DNA of 64,000 nucleotides from CAYXWM01 sp964468805 (GTDB lineage: Bacteria > Bacillota > Clostridia > Lachnospirales > WRBF01): assembly GCA_964468805.1 (NCBI GenBank), contig CAYXWM010000005.1, forward strand, positions 11,263-75,262, read 5' to 3'. Below the pieces are notes generated by a model that was not told where the DNA came from, searched no databases, and saw nothing but the letters and a program-made list of their open reading frames with translations. The first letter of the stretch is position 1, and the number at the start of each line of letters is the position of its first letter. The translations under genes were made by a program, and so were the position numbers. Of the stretch, positions 49,460 to 58,914 are shown in pieces.

Positions 49460-49476
49460 TCTGTGCAAAAATTTTT

Positions 49477-49512
49477 AAGGGACACTTTTTAGAAAGTGTC
49501 CCTTAAATTTTA
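49477..49512. terminator. Bidirectional terminator
   Basis: A perfect 12-bp stem (AAGGGACACTTT with its complement) with T-runs on both sides, between the plus-strand hypothetical gene and rimI. Confidence 0.88.
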
Positions 49513-49550
49513 AAGATATATTTAACTAAAAATAACGAAACAAAGTCTCG

Positions 49551-50003
49551 TTATTCCTCAAAAGTATTCAGTACTCTCCACATTATTATAGCATCTTCTT
49601 TAGTATCCGAATAGTAATTCTTTCTTAACCCTTCTACTTTAAAGTCGTGTTTTGTATAAAGCCGAATTGCGGCTTGATTGTTTACACGTACTTCCAGGGT
49701 TATTCCTATCATTTCTTTTTCTAAGCCTATTTTGATTAGTTCCTGAAGGATTGCTGTACCTACGCCTTTTTTGCGATATTCTTCTGAGACAGCTATGTTA
49801 GTAATATGCCCTTCGGTTACAACATGCCACATACCGCCGTATCCCACTACTTTATCATTATCCACAGCAACCACATATATAGCCAATTTATTCGTTGTTA
49901 CTTCTTTAATTAAGTCGTCTTTTGTCCATGGTATGGAAAATGAGTCCAGCTCTATATTATAGACCTCTTCAATATGGCTTTCGTCCATGGGCAGAATTTT
50001 CAT
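49551..50003 (-). CDS. rimI: Ribosomal protein S18 alanine N-acetyltransferase RimI
   Basis: 150 residues, GNAT fold. The acetyl-CoA loop is VSEEYRKKGVGTAIL, and the C-terminal motif is EVRVNNQAAIRLYTKHDFK. It acetylates the N-terminus of S18 in model bacteria. It overlaps tsaB by four bases (ATGA), the classical tsaE-tsaB-rimI order. Confidence 0.92.
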   Translation of the reverse strand: MKILPMDESHIEEVYNIELDSFSIPWTKDDLIKEVTTNKLAIYVVAVDNDKVVGYGGMWHVVTEGHITNIAVSEEYRKKGVGTAILQELIKIGLEKEMIGITLEVRVNNQAAIRLYTKHDFKVEGLRKNYYSDTKEDAIIMWRVLNTFEE

Positions 50004-50695
50004 AAGGACTCCCTTTCGCTTTCTTGTAATAAGCGTTCCGCTTGAGACAATCTCAAATAGAAGGGCTTAAAATCATGATAGCTTACAGCTTTATCTGTCA
50101 TTTTCAAAGCCAATGAAGCTACGCTTGCCGCACGTTGCATGTTCATATGATTTGGAGCAACTTTAAACCCGTATTCCTCCAACACCGATTTGTATGGAAA
50201 AATTGCATCACCCAAAAACACAGCCGGTTTATTGTATGCTTTAACCATTTCTGCCAACTTTACAATATCCTCTGCCAAATAATCGGTCAGGCGAACTTGC
50301 TCTCCGTTTTCATAGCTGTAAATTGCTGTATATACTTGATTACGTCTTGCATCCATTATGGGTATAACCAATCCCTCTGTCAAACAAAGGTTGTAAGCAA
50401 GGGCATCCAAGGTAGGTACCGGGATAATTTGTTTACCGCATCCGTGTGCCAGACCTTTTGCGGTAGCACAACCTATTCTTAGTCCCGTAAAAGACCCGGG
50501 ACCGCTTGCGACAGCTATATAATCCACTTCGTCCAAGCCGGTTTCAACGCTTTTCAACAAGCTTTCAATTAGTGGCATTAATGTAACGGAGTGATTCTGT
50601 TTGAAATTGGTTGAAAATTCGGCAATGGTAAGGTTATCGTCCAATAGAGCCACTCCGGCTACGGAACCTGTTGTATCAACGGCTAATATTTTCAA
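50000..50695 (-). CDS. tsaB: tRNA t6A biosynthesis protein TsaB
   Basis: 231 residues with an actin-like ASKHA fold: ILAVDTTGSVAGVALL and the ASGPGSFTGLRIG loop. It works with TsaD and TsaE to add threonylcarbamoyl to A37 of tRNAs reading ANN codons. The start is TTG at 50695 with GAGG upstream. It overlaps tsaE by 20 bases. tsaD is not in the window. Confidence 0.94.
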   Translation of the reverse strand: MKILAVDTTGSVAGVALLDDNLTIAEFSTNFKQNHSVTLMPLIESLLKSVETGLDEVDYIAVASGPGSFTGLRIGCATAKGLAHGCGKQIIPVPTLDALAYNLCLTEGLVIPIMDARRNQVYTAIYSYENGEQVRLTDYLAEDIVKLAEMVKAYNKPAVFLGDAIFPYKSVLEEYGFKVAPNHMNMQRAASVASLALKMTDKAVSYHDFKPFYLRLSQAERLLQESERESL

Positions 50696-51116
50696 CGTTC
50701 TTTACCTCTATTCTACGATAGTCCTCGCCTTTTGACAGGTCTTTGGAAATATAGATGCAAATGGCATGATCCGGGATAACTTCTTGTATCAATTCTGCCC
50801 ATTCGATTACTGCTATGGAATCGGAGCGAATTATTTCGAAATATCCGGTTTCCTCAAGTTCGTCTACCGAATTAATTCTGTAAACATCAAAATGATAAAA
50901 GGAAAGGTTATCCCTATAATATTCGTTAACTATGGTAAAGGTTGGGCTGACTATCATTTGCTCTATGCCCAAGCCGGCGGCAAAACCCTTTACAAACGCG
51001 GTTTTACCGCTGCCCAAGTCACCGTAAAGGCAAAAAATGCTGCCTTTTTTTGCGACACGACCCATTTCAAAGGCAATACTATAGGTATTTTCGGGAGAGT
51101 GACTATCGTAATTCAT
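50676..51116 (-). CDS. tsaE: tRNA t6A biosynthesis ATPase TsaE
   Basis: 146 residues: P-loop YGDLGSGKTAFVKGFAAGLG and SPTFTIVNEY, with the Walker B-like VIEWAE. It is the ATPase of the TsaB-TsaD-TsaE complex. Start ATG after AGAGG. It lies 118 bases after hisA; a weak hairpin (51161-51167 with 51183-51189) lies between them. Confidence 0.94.
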   Translation of the reverse strand: MNYDSHSPENTYSIAFEMGRVAKKGSIFCLYGDLGSGKTAFVKGFAAGLGIEQMIVSPTFTIVNEYYRDNLSFYHFDVYRINSVDELEETGYFEIIRSDSIAVIEWAELIQEVIPDHAICIYISKDLSKGEDYRRIEVKNVENISR

Positions 51117-51234
51117 ATTAACCTCTTGTTAAGAATGAAATTTTTAAACACAAAGATTTAGGAAACTATTTTCCGGAGAAGAAGTTTCCTTAAAATCACT
51201 AAAAAAACTATTTATAATTTATTATATAATGTTT

Positions 51235-51960
51235 TTATGACAATTCATAGTTCTTTATAATTTCATCAAGTTTTAATGCATTGGTATAAAGTGCTTTTCC
51301 CACTATGGCACCGTGGACTTTTATAGTCTTTAAAGCATCCAGATCAGCGGTTGAAGAAACTCCGCCGGAGGCTATAATATTTGTCTTGTCTCCGATTGCC
51401 TTGACAAGTTCTTCTGTGGCTTCCACATTAGGTCCGCTCATCATACCGTCTTTGGAAATATCGGTGTAAATTATGGTTTTTATACCCATTGCGGACATTT
51501 CTTTGCAAATGTCCAAGGCTGAACAACTGCTGGTTTCTTCCCAGCCGGAAATAGCAACTTTTCCGTTTACGGCATCAACACCCACGGCAATTTTATCACC
51601 GAATTTTTCAACAGCTTCCTTAACCGTTTCGGGAGATTTAATTGCGGTTGTTCCCAAGATAACTCGGCTTACACCCAAGTTCAGCATACGTTCTATATCC
51701 TGCATGGTGCGTATGCCGCCGCCAACTTGTATGGGAACGGAGACGGACTTTAATATTTCTTCTATAGTAGAAATATTATGACCGCAGCCTTTTCTTGCTC
51801 CGTCCAAATCCACTATATGTATGAACGTTGCACCCATTCTTTCCCAGTCGGCCGCTACTTTTGCCGGGTTGTCTCCGTATACGGTTTTTGCATCGAATTT
51901 GCCTTGAACAAGCCTAACGCATTTTCCGTCTATAATATCAATTGCAGGATAAATCTGCAT
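51235..51960 (-). CDS. hisA: ProFAR isomerase HisA
   Basis: 241 residues, (beta/alpha)8 barrel. The duplicated phosphate-binding halves are clear: VGGGIRTMQDIERMLNLG and ASGGVSSTADLDAL, with YPAIDIIDGKCVRL at the start. It isomerises ProFAR to PRFAR in histidine synthesis. Last gene of the his operon here. hisF and hisI/hisE, which usually follow, are missing. Confidence 0.95.
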   Translation of the reverse strand: MQIYPAIDIIDGKCVRLVQGKFDAKTVYGDNPAKVAADWERMGATFIHIVDLDGARKGCGHNISTIEEILKSVSVPIQVGGGIRTMQDIERMLNLGVSRVILGTTAIKSPETVKEAVEKFGDKIAVGVDAVNGKVAISGWEETSSCSALDICKEMSAMGIKTIIYTDISKDGMMSGPNVEATEELVKAIGDKTNIIASGGVSSTADLDALKTIKVHGAIVGKALYTNALKLDEIIKNYELS

Positions 51961-52570
51961 GACCTATTCCTCCGAAATTATCCAGTATTTTTAATCCGAT
52001 TTTACCGCTTTTCTCGGGATGAAATTGACAGGCAAAAATATTGTTTTTCTCAACGGCTACCTGTATATTATTGCCATAAAAAGTGGTTGCGGTAACTATG
52101 GGTGCCGAAGTTTTTAAAAAATAAGAATGCACAAAATAGGTATAGGACGGCTGGGGCAGACCTTTAAACAAAACGGATTCATTAACGAAATCCAAGGAGT
52201 TCCAACCTATATGCGGAATTTTTTCATTGGGTGCGACTTCTTTTAAGCTGCGAATTTCCCCGGGCAAAATTCCCAGACCTTCGTATTCGCCGTTTTCAAA
52301 ACTAACGTCAAAGAGCAACTGCATTCCCAGACAGATTCCCAAAAAAGGCTTGTCCCGTTCCAAGGCTTCTTTTATAGCCTTGTCAAGTTCTATAGCTCTT
52401 ATTACCTCTATGGCATCGGCAAAGGCACCCACGCCCGGTAAGACCAATTTCTCTGAGGAGAGTATTTCTTTGGCAGAGGTAATAATTTCCGCCTTGTATC
52501 CCAAAAACTCAAAGGCCTTTTGCACGGAACGTAAATTTCCCATACCGTAATCTATTATTCCTACAGACAT
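51938..52570 (-). CDS. hisH: Imidazole glycerol phosphate synthase glutaminase subunit HisH
   Basis: 210 residues, class I glutamine amidotransferase: nucleophile in GICLGMQLLF, and the His/Glu pair in FHPEKSGKIG. It supplies ammonia to HisF, which is not encoded in the window. The start overlaps the hisB stop by one base (TAATG), and its end overlaps hisA by 23 bases. Confidence 0.95.
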   Translation of the reverse strand: MSVGIIDYGMGNLRSVQKAFEFLGYKAEIITSAKEILSSEKLVLPGVGAFADAIEVIRAIELDKAIKEALERDKPFLGICLGMQLLFDVSFENGEYEGLGILPGEIRSLKEVAPNEKIPHIGWNSLDFVNESVLFKGLPQPSYTYFVHSYFLKTSAPIVTATTFYGNNIQVAVEKNNIFACQFHPEKSGKIGLKILDNFGGIGHADLSCN

Positions 52571-53166
52571 TATTCCAACATTCCTTTTGTAGATAGTACC
52601 CCGGTTATCCTAGGGTCTATGGTGCAAGCTTGGGACAGAGAATGTCCAAAGGCTTTGAATATGGACTCGGCAATATGGTGATTGTTTGAACCGTAACTTG
52701 TAAAGATATGTATGGTCAGTCCGGCGTGTACACTTATAGCCCTGAAAAATTCCTCTATCATCTCCGTATCCAACTCGCCTATACGAGGCACGGAAAATTT
52801 AACGTCAAAATTTAGAAAGGGACGTCCCGAAATATCCAAAACACAGGTGGAAAGTGCTTCGTCTATGGGAATTGAGGCGTTTCCGTAGCGTTTTATGCCT
52901 GCCTTATCGCCCAAAGCCTTTGCTATAGCCTTTCCCAAAACTATACCCACGTCTTCAACGGTATGATGAGTGTCTACATACAAATCGCCTTTTACTTCCA
53001 AATCCAAGTCAAAGAAGCCGTGTTTTGCAAACAAGACCAGCATATGATTAAAAAATCCTATGCCTGTTTCGACTTTGCTTTTTCCTGTACCGTCAATATT
53101 CAAATCCAGCTTTATTTTGGTTTCTTCAGTATTTCTTTCAAAAAAGGCACTGCGGCTTATGGTCAT
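52570..53166 (-). CDS. hisB: Imidazoleglycerol-phosphate dehydratase HisB
   Basis: 198 residues, monofunctional. Two Mn-binding His-rich repeats are visible as DTHHTVEDVGI and SNNHHIAESIFKAFG, with GIGFFNHML early on. It makes imidazole acetol phosphate. Start ATG after GGGAG. The phosphatase domain of the enterobacterial fusion is absent. Confidence 0.95.
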   Translation of the reverse strand: MTISRSAFFERNTEETKIKLDLNIDGTGKSKVETGIGFFNHMLVLFAKHGFFDLDLEVKGDLYVDTHHTVEDVGIVLGKAIAKALGDKAGIKRYGNASIPIDEALSTCVLDISGRPFLNFDVKFSVPRIGELDTEMIEEFFRAISVHAGLTIHIFTSYGSNNHHIAESIFKAFGHSLSQACTIDPRITGVLSTKGMLE

Positions 53167-53169
53167 AGG

Positions 53170-54219
53170 TTACAGCTCCCGGAAAATTTTTAATATTTCT
53201 TCGTTTTGTTCTGCCGTTCCCACCGTAATTCTTAAGGTTTCCGAATACTCTTGAGTTTTGGGGAATCTTCTTATAAGTATACCCTTTTCCTCTAAAATAT
53301 GAGAAACTTCTTTCTCGGATTTTATAAATAAAAAGTTTGCCTTTGAGGGATATACTTTTAACCAAGAAATTTCCTTTAAGTTTTCAAATAATATATCTCT
53401 CTGCTTATTCAGATAATCTATGCGGTGTCTATATTCTTTGTTGTCCTTTAAGGCAAGGATTGCGATTTTTTCCGAAAAAGAGGGTAGGTTATATGGGGTT
53501 TTAACTATATTTACAGCATTTATTATATTTTTTCCGCCTACCCCGTAACCCACACGTATTCCGGCAAGGCTGTAAGCCTTTGAAAAGGTTCGCAGGACTA
53601 TGAGGTTTTCGTAATTATTTACCAAGGGAATTAAGCTAAAATCAGAAAATTCACCGTATGCCTCGTCCAAAACCACCGTACAATCCACATTATGGAGAAT
53701 TTCCATAATGGCATCCCGAGAAATTTCCGTGCCTGTTGGGTTATTGGGATTGCATAGGAAAAGAATTTTTGCATTGTTTTGCTTAACCGTATCTATTAAT
53801 TCCCTTGGATTAATATTATAATCACAGTCCACCTTGACTATTTTCGCTCGGTTAATAATTCCCGTCAAGGCATACATGGAAAAAGTAGGCGTAGGTATTA
53901 CTATTATGTCATCGTTTTCTATAAATACCTTCGTAATAAAATCAATTACTTGGTCAGAGCCTACACCGCAAATAAAATTTTCTGCAGAAAGACCCCAAAA
54001 TTCTGCAAGAGACTCACGTAATTGGGTACTGTCCGAATCGGGATAGATATTAAAGGATGACTCCTTTTCTAACCAGTTCAACATTTCCTTCTTTACAAAA
54101 TCCGTAACGTTATAAGGACTTTCATTTGCATTTAATTTATATTTACAAGGCATAAACTGCTCATTGTAAGGTTCAAAACCCAGCAAATCCTTGCGTATTA
54201 AATCTTTTACCGACCTCAA
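53170..54219 (-). CDS. hisC: Histidinol-phosphate aminotransferase HisC
   Basis: About 349 residues, class I/II PLP enzyme: LCNPNNPTGTEI, VVLDEAYGEF, and the PLP Lys in RTFSKAYSLAGIRVGYG. I prefer the TTG at 54219, 7 bases after GAGGT, over a GTG at 54228 which overlaps that site. It follows hisD by 57 bases. Confidence 0.93.
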   Translation of the reverse strand: MRSVKDLIRKDLLGFEPYNEQFMPCKYKLNANESPYNVTDFVKKEMLNWLEKESSFNIYPDSDSTQLRESLAEFWGLSAENFICGVGSDQVIDFITKVFIENDDIIVIPTPTFSMYALTGIINRAKIVKVDCDYNINPRELIDTVKQNNAKILFLCNPNNPTGTEISRDAIMEILHNVDCTVVLDEAYGEFSDFSLIPLVNNYENLIVLRTFSKAYSLAGIRVGYGVGGKNIINAVNIVKTPYNLPSFSEKIAILALKDNKEYRHRIDYLNKQRDILFENLKEISWLKVYPSKANFLFIKSEKEVSHILEEKGILIRRFPKTQEYSETLRITVGTAEQNEEILKIFREL

Positions 54220-54276
54220 TGCTATCACCTCTTAAATTATAACCGGAATAGATTACATAATATATTTATGGTAAAC

Positions 54277-55557
54277 TTATTCCGTTCTGATTCGCACGGC
54301 ATTTGCATGAGCGGTTAAGCCCTCAGCGTTTGCAAAATCTATAACATCAGCCGCAAGAGCCTGCAAGGCTTGTTTGTTAAAGGAAATAACGGAGGTTTTC
54401 TTTACAAAGTCGTCTAAGCCCAAGGCGGAAAAGAATCTTGCCGTTCCGGATGTGGGTAAAACGTGATTTGGCCCTGCCATGTAATCGCCCAGCGGTTCGG
54501 GAGTGTAATGTCCCAAAAATACTGCACCGGCATTTTTAATCATAGGAAGCAGGTCAAAAGGTGCTTGAGTGCAAATTTCCAGGTGTTCCGGGGCTATTTT
54601 GTTTGCGGCTTCAACAGCTTCTTCTATATTGTTTACCAATAAAATTAAACCGAAATTACGCAGAGATTGCTCGATAATTTCTTTCCGTTCCAGCTTGGCT
54701 GTCTGATTGATTAATTCCTGTTTTACAGCTAAAGCCAGTTTTTTGTCAGGGGTTATCAATATGGAACTGGCTTGAGGATCATGCTCTGCTTGAGAAAGCA
54801 TATCCGCCGCCACAAACCCGGGATTTGCAGTTTCATCAGCTATAATGGTAATTTCGCTTGGTCCCGCAACGGAGTCTATGCTTACCTGACCGAAAACTGC
54901 TTGTTTTGCCAAAGCAACATAAATATTTCCCGGGCCTACGATTTTATCTACCTTGGGTACCGATTCCGTGCCGTATGCCAAAGCCGCAATCGCTTGGGCT
55001 CCGCCTACTTTATAGATTTCCGTAATACCCAGTACTGATGCCGTTGCCAAGGTATAGGGATTTATTTTACCTTCCGAATTTGCCGGGGTAGTCATTATAA
55101 TTCTGGATACCCCTGCAATTTGGGCAGGCACTGCATTCATAAGCACTGTTGAAGGATATGCCGCCTTACCGCCCGGCACATAAAGCCCCACGTTTTCCAT
55201 GGGTAATATCAATTGTCCCAAAATTTCGCCTTGGTTTTTAACGTCAATCCAGGAGTTGTTTTTTTGTTGCTCGTGGAATTGACGTATGCGTTGAGAGGCT
55301 CGTTTTATTATTTCGATTTCACGGGCTGAAACTTGTTTTAAAGCCTCTTCTGTTTCTTCCGGCGTTACTTTTATATTGGAAGCGTCTATGGCGAAGCCGT
55401 CAAAACGTTGCGTATATTCGAACAAGGCTTGGTCTTTACGTGTTTTTACGTCATTGACTATAGCCTTAACCTCTTGAAATGTAGTTTCGTTTGTTTCAGC
55501 GGAACGTTGTTTTATTTTTGCTAAGTCCTGTTCATTGTATTGGGTTGTATCAATCAT
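54277..55557 (-). CDS. hisD: Histidinol dehydrogenase HisD
   Basis: 426 residues: YVPGGKAAYPSTVLMNAVPA, VAGPSEITIIAD, QAEHDPQA (Zn ligand region) and the C-terminal THANAVRIR-like tail (LTAHANAVRIR). It oxidises histidinol to histidine in two NAD steps. Its start overlaps the end of hisG by 8 bases. Confidence 0.96.
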   Translation of the reverse strand: MIDTTQYNEQDLAKIKQRSAETNETTFQEVKAIVNDVKTRKDQALFEYTQRFDGFAIDASNIKVTPEETEEALKQVSAREIEIIKRASQRIRQFHEQQKNNSWIDVKNQGEILGQLILPMENVGLYVPGGKAAYPSTVLMNAVPAQIAGVSRIIMTTPANSEGKINPYTLATASVLGITEIYKVGGAQAIAALAYGTESVPKVDKIVGPGNIYVALAKQAVFGQVSIDSVAGPSEITIIADETANPGFVAADMLSQAEHDPQASSILITPDKKLALAVKQELINQTAKLERKEIIEQSLRNFGLILLVNNIEEAVEAANKIAPEHLEICTQAPFDLLPMIKNAGAVFLGHYTPEPLGDYMAGPNHVLPTSGTARFFSALGLDDFVKKTSVISFNKQALQALAADVIDFANAEGLTAHANAVRIRTE

Positions 55558-56185
55558 TGGATTTCTCCATTTCTGCTTTAAGATTTCGAATGATTTTGGA
55601 AATTTGCTCGTGTTTTAATTTCATGCTGACCCGGTTAACCACCAATCGAGCGGAAATTTGGCAAATTTCTTCCAATACCACCAAGCCGTTTTCTTTTAGG
55701 GTAACGCCGGATTCCACTATATCCACGATTACATCCGCCAAGCCTACCATGGGAGCCAATTCCACAGAGCCGTTTAATTTAATAATTTCAACAGTCTGCT
55801 TCTTTTGTTGGAAAAAATAATCCGAGGCGATGTTTGGGTATTTTGTAGCTACACGGAGGTTGTGTTGGTTGGTATTGGTTTCCGGCATACCTGCCACAAC
55901 CATTCTGCATTTGCCTATGCCCAAATCTACCAATTCGCATAAATTTCGGCGTTCCTCAAGCAAGGTATCCTTACCTACTATTCCTATATCAGCCGCACCG
56001 TATTCCACAAAAGTAGGAACATCGCTGGCTTTGGGTAAGAAGAATTTGTAACCCTCATCGTGATTGGCAAAAATCAACTTTCTTGAACCGTCTTCATATA
56101 GGCATTTGACCCCTATGTTTGCCAAGATAGCCATTGAATCCTTGGCCAAGCGGCCTTTTGCCAGTGCAAAAGTTAAATAATTCAA
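55550..56185 (-). CDS. hisG: ATP phosphoribosyltransferase, short form HisG
   Basis: 211 residues: LTFALAKGRLAKDSM at the start, AADIGIVGKDTL, and GLADVIVDIVESGVTLKENGL, the PRPP-binding loop. The short form lacks the C-terminal regulatory domain and needs HisZ, encoded directly upstream. It is the first committed enzyme of histidine synthesis. The start is TTG at 56185 with GGAGG 8 bases upstream. Confidence 0.95.
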   Translation of the reverse strand: MNYLTFALAKGRLAKDSMAILANIGVKCLYEDGSRKLIFANHDEGYKFFLPKASDVPTFVEYGAADIGIVGKDTLLEERRNLCELVDLGIGKCRMVVAGMPETNTNQHNLRVATKYPNIASDYFFQQKKQTVEIIKLNGSVELAPMVGLADVIVDIVESGVTLKENGLVVLEEICQISARLVVNRVSMKLKHEQISKIIRNLKAEMEKSND

Positions 56186-56186
56186 G

Positions 56187-57416
56187 TTAAATACCTCCTA
56201 TAACCGTACCCGTTGCCGAATCTATACGTTGGACGGTGGCGGCATCTTTGAAATAAAGGACTTCAAGCCCTTTTGATTTTGCGTAAGCTAAATTTTCGGT
56301 CAAATCTTCGCCGAACAAGCTGTTTTCTATAATTTCACCACTTTTACGCATTCTGTCCGCATAAGACAAGGCCTGTTTTGCGGTATCCTCTGTATAAATC
56401 AGTAAAAGCTTGGTTTTTTGCTCTTGGTGAAGTTGTTGGTGATATGCCAGGGCTGACATTAAATCGTTGATTTCTATTGCAAAACCCACAGATGGCAAAT
56501 CCGTTCCGAATTGTGACAATACAGTATCATAACGTCCACCGTCCACAACCCAAAAACCGGTTCCGTAGGTATAACCTCTGAAAATAATGCCTGTATAATA
56601 ATCCAAATTACCAACCATGCTTAAATCAAATTGTATGTATTGTTCCAAACCGTAATTTTTAATTAATTCGTACAGTTTTTTAAGGCTTTCCAGAGCCTCT
56701 CGAGATTTTTGGTTTAAATTGCCGGTCATGGCTTCGTCCAAAATAGTTTCGTTTCCTATAAGAAGAGGTAATTCTCGGAACAGTCTTAAAGTGCTGTAGG
56801 GTAAATTGGAATCGTTGACTATTTCCTCTATGGCAACAAAATCCCTGGCTATAAGGTGATTTTTAATAGTGAGTTGCTTTTCGGCGTCAAAACCGGTTTC
56901 TTCCAAAAGCCCGGTGATAAATTGAACCTGTCCTATATCTATGCGAAAATCCGATAACCCACTTGCCAAAAGGCTTTTTATTGCCACAGCAATAACTTCC
57001 GCATTGGCTTCTTGGGAATTTACGCCTATAAGTTCTATGCCGGCTTGTGTAAACTCGCAAAGCTTACCTTGATAATCCAAGTTATGCCTAAAAGCATTAC
57101 CCAAATAGCTAAAACGCAGGGGTATATCGGTATCGCTGTAATTTGTAGCGGCTATACGCCCTATGGGTAAGGTCATATCCGAACGCAGAGCCATAATGGC
57201 ACCGTTTCTGTCCATAAATTTATACATTTGCTTTTCGCTGATACTGCCTTTGCCGTCAAATACTTCCATGTACTCGAAAGTAGGCGTGGAAACGGTTTCG
57301 TAGCCGTAGCTTCTGTATACTTCCATAATACGGCTTTCGATTTCCGCCTTTTGGCTGTATTCCAAGGGTAAATAGTCCGTTACGCCGCAAGGGCTGTGAA
57401 GTTTGTTGTTTTTCAT
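56187..57416 (-). CDS. hisZ: ATP phosphoribosyltransferase regulatory subunit HisZ
   Basis: 409 residues, paralogue of histidyl-tRNA synthetase: GVTDYLPLEYSQKAEIESRI, ALRSDMTLPIGRI (motif 2), YYTGIIFRGYTYGTG, and GGRYDTVLSQFG. The anticodon-binding domain is replaced by a short C-terminal region. It activates HisG and mediates histidine feedback. First gene of hisZGDCBHA, behind a consensus promoter. No T-box is seen in the roughly 55-base leader. Confidence 0.94.
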   Translation of the reverse strand: MKNNKLHSPCGVTDYLPLEYSQKAEIESRIMEVYRSYGYETVSTPTFEYMEVFDGKGSISEKQMYKFMDRNGAIMALRSDMTLPIGRIAATNYSDTDIPLRFSYLGNAFRHNLDYQGKLCEFTQAGIELIGVNSQEANAEVIAVAIKSLLASGLSDFRIDIGQVQFITGLLEETGFDAEKQLTIKNHLIARDFVAIEEIVNDSNLPYSTLRLFRELPLLIGNETILDEAMTGNLNQKSREALESLKKLYELIKNYGLEQYIQFDLSMVGNLDYYTGIIFRGYTYGTGFWVVDGGRYDTVLSQFGTDLPSVGFAIEINDLMSALAYHQQLHQEQKTKLLLIYTEDTAKQALSYADRMRKSGEIIENSLFGEDLTENLAYAKSKGLEVLYFKDAATVQRIDSATGTVIGGI

Positions 57417-57476
57417 GATACACTACCTTCTTTATTTAGTACCGGCACTGCGGTGATTTAGTGTATTAAAGTATGA

Positions 57477-57505
57477 ATTATAAACCGGAAATTAAACCTT
57501 GTCAA
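57477..57505 (-). promoter_or_regulatory. Promoter of the his operon
   Basis: Minus strand: perfect TTGACA (57505-57500), 17-base spacer, perfect TATAAT (57482-57477). Confidence 0.85.
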
Positions 57506-57760
57506 ATAATCTTGAAAAAACATTATTTTAACGTGTGTTGGAAGAAGCGGAGCAACTTGAGCAGTAAGTTATTTCCATTAAATTGGGAACAATTTTATAT
57601 GGTTTTTATGCCGTAAATACGGGAAAATTATTTCAAAATATCTGATTTATGGGTTCACTTTTAATTATATGTAGAGTTTAATACATATAAGATAGGAAGT
57701 CAAATTTTTAACAACAAAATCTGACTTCCTATAATTTATACTGCATTAAAAGCGGTTCAG
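57506..57760. other. Intergenic region between his promoter and DUF378 gene
   Basis: AT-rich. It holds an 11-bp stem-loop (57692-57702 with 57722-57732) about 30 bases after the DUF378 stop codon, probably its terminator, though the minus-strand T-run is weak. Confidence 0.45.
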
Positions 57761-57991
57761 TTAAATTTCATGCCTATCTTCTACAACTTCGTCATGTATA
57801 CGTCCGTACAGGCTCAAGCAGTATAAGCCGGCCAAACCAACCAGAGCATACACAACCCTACTTACCCATGATTCCATACCACCGAAGATGGTAGCGACCA
57901 AATCGAATTGGAAAAATCCGATAAGTCCCCAGTTGATGGCACCGATTATAACCAGCGTTAAAGCTGTCCAATCAAGTGGTCTTGATCTCAT
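57761..57991 (-). CDS. DUF378 small membrane protein
   Basis: 76 residues with two helices: LTLVIIGAINWGLIGFF and WVSRVVYALVGLAGLYCL. The GAINWGLIG segment is the family hallmark. The function is unknown. The ATG at 57991 follows AAGGAGG; an upstream ATG at 58033 has no ribosome binding site. Confidence 0.85.
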   Translation of the reverse strand: MRSRPLDWTALTLVIIGAINWGLIGFFQFDLVATIFGGMESWVSRVVYALVGLAGLYCLSLYGRIHDEVVEDRHEI

Positions 57992-58223
57992 GTATTTTCC
58001 TCCTTCAGCATTTAACTCGGCAGTTTGCGGCAATCATTGATTTCCGTAAACCGTCGAAATTACTTTTGAATGTCACTATGTTTAATAAACATAGGATACC
58101 TTTATTATTGCTCAAAAAGAAATTTTTATTAAATGCTGTAGTTTTCTTTTTACATAAAACAATCAAGAAGGAATAAAAAGACAAATAAATAACTTTAGCA
58201 TGGCTTATATAATCAACATAATA

Positions 58224-58778
58224 TTACCGGTCAAAAGAATTTTTTATCAGATGTTGTGCAATCACTTTTGCGGCGGCTGACTGTGCCATTAAAAGTACAG
58301 TTATAAAATAAAGAGCCGGGATTGATTGTACTTGTTTTTCTATTTCGTTATTGCACTCAGAGGCAATTTCCGGCAAGTCGGCTTTCCATTGACTTATGGC
58401 TTGGTTATGTAAACTTAAATACATGGACAATATTTGATCCAAAAGGTTGGTGTCATTATAAATGGGTAAAAATGTTTGTTTAATTTCATCCAAGGAAAAA
58501 TGGTTTTTTAAAGCATCTATGATTACAAGCATAGCAAGGTGGGTTTTGGTATAAAACCGCTTGTCTGCCGGCGGCGGAAGTACATTTATTCTCACGTAAT
58601 TTTGTATCATAGTCTTGGTAAAATATATACCCTTACGCTCAAAATATTTAATTACCTGTGAGATAGTCATTTCACTGGAGTAATTTTCCAATCCTATAAG
58701 CGGATTGTTATAGGGGTTTATTTCTGTTACTGTTGATAATATATTTTGCATTTCCGCATGGAAATTATTCTGTTGCAT
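58224..58778 (-). CDS. DUF1836 domain protein
   Basis: 184 residues. The central FTKTMIQNYVRINVLPPPAD and KRFYTKTHLAMLVIIDALK segments resemble a MerR-like winged helix and match DUF1836 (YkrK-type) proteins of Bacillota. It could bind DNA. The C-terminal third is helical with a hydrophobic stretch (YFITVLLMAQSAAAKVI). Start ATG has GGAGG 14 bases upstream, a long spacing. A minimal family A repeat lies just upstream. Confidence 0.8.
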   Translation of the reverse strand: MQQNNFHAEMQNILSTVTEINPYNNPLIGLENYSSEMTISQVIKYFERKGIYFTKTMIQNYVRINVLPPPADKRFYTKTHLAMLVIIDALKNHFSLDEIKQTFLPIYNDTNLLDQILSMYLSLHNQAISQWKADLPEIASECNNEIEKQVQSIPALYFITVLLMAQSAAAKVIAQHLIKNSFDR

Positions 58779-58810
58779 AGGATTTATGTTAACCTCCGAC
58801 CGGTATATTT

Positions 58811-58851
58811 ATACTTAATTGCATAAGGAATATTTACAAGCAATTAAGTAT
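58811..58851 (-). repeat. Family A palindromic element, minimal copy (41 bp)
   Basis: Only the two ends remain (ATACTTAATTGCATAAGGAA and CAAGCAATTAAGTAT), flanked by TA. It lies upstream of the DUF1836 gene. Confidence 0.7.
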
Positions 58852-58872
58852 AACCGGATATTTTTATAATAT

Positions 58873-58909
58873 AAAGCCCGGAAGGAAACCAAAGTTCCAT
58901 CCGGCTTTT
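58873..58909. terminator. Terminator after dut
   Basis: The stem AAAGCCCGGAAGGAA/TTCCATCCGGCTTT (one mismatch and a bulge) has its best T-run on the plus strand and a weaker one on the minus strand, where it follows the dut stop. Confidence 0.6.
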
Positions 58910-58914
58910 TTAAA

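Noticed and set aside
57417..57476. T-box or histidine attenuator in the his leader
   Set aside because: The leader after the promoter is only about 55 bases, with no His-rich peptide, T-box sequence or terminator.
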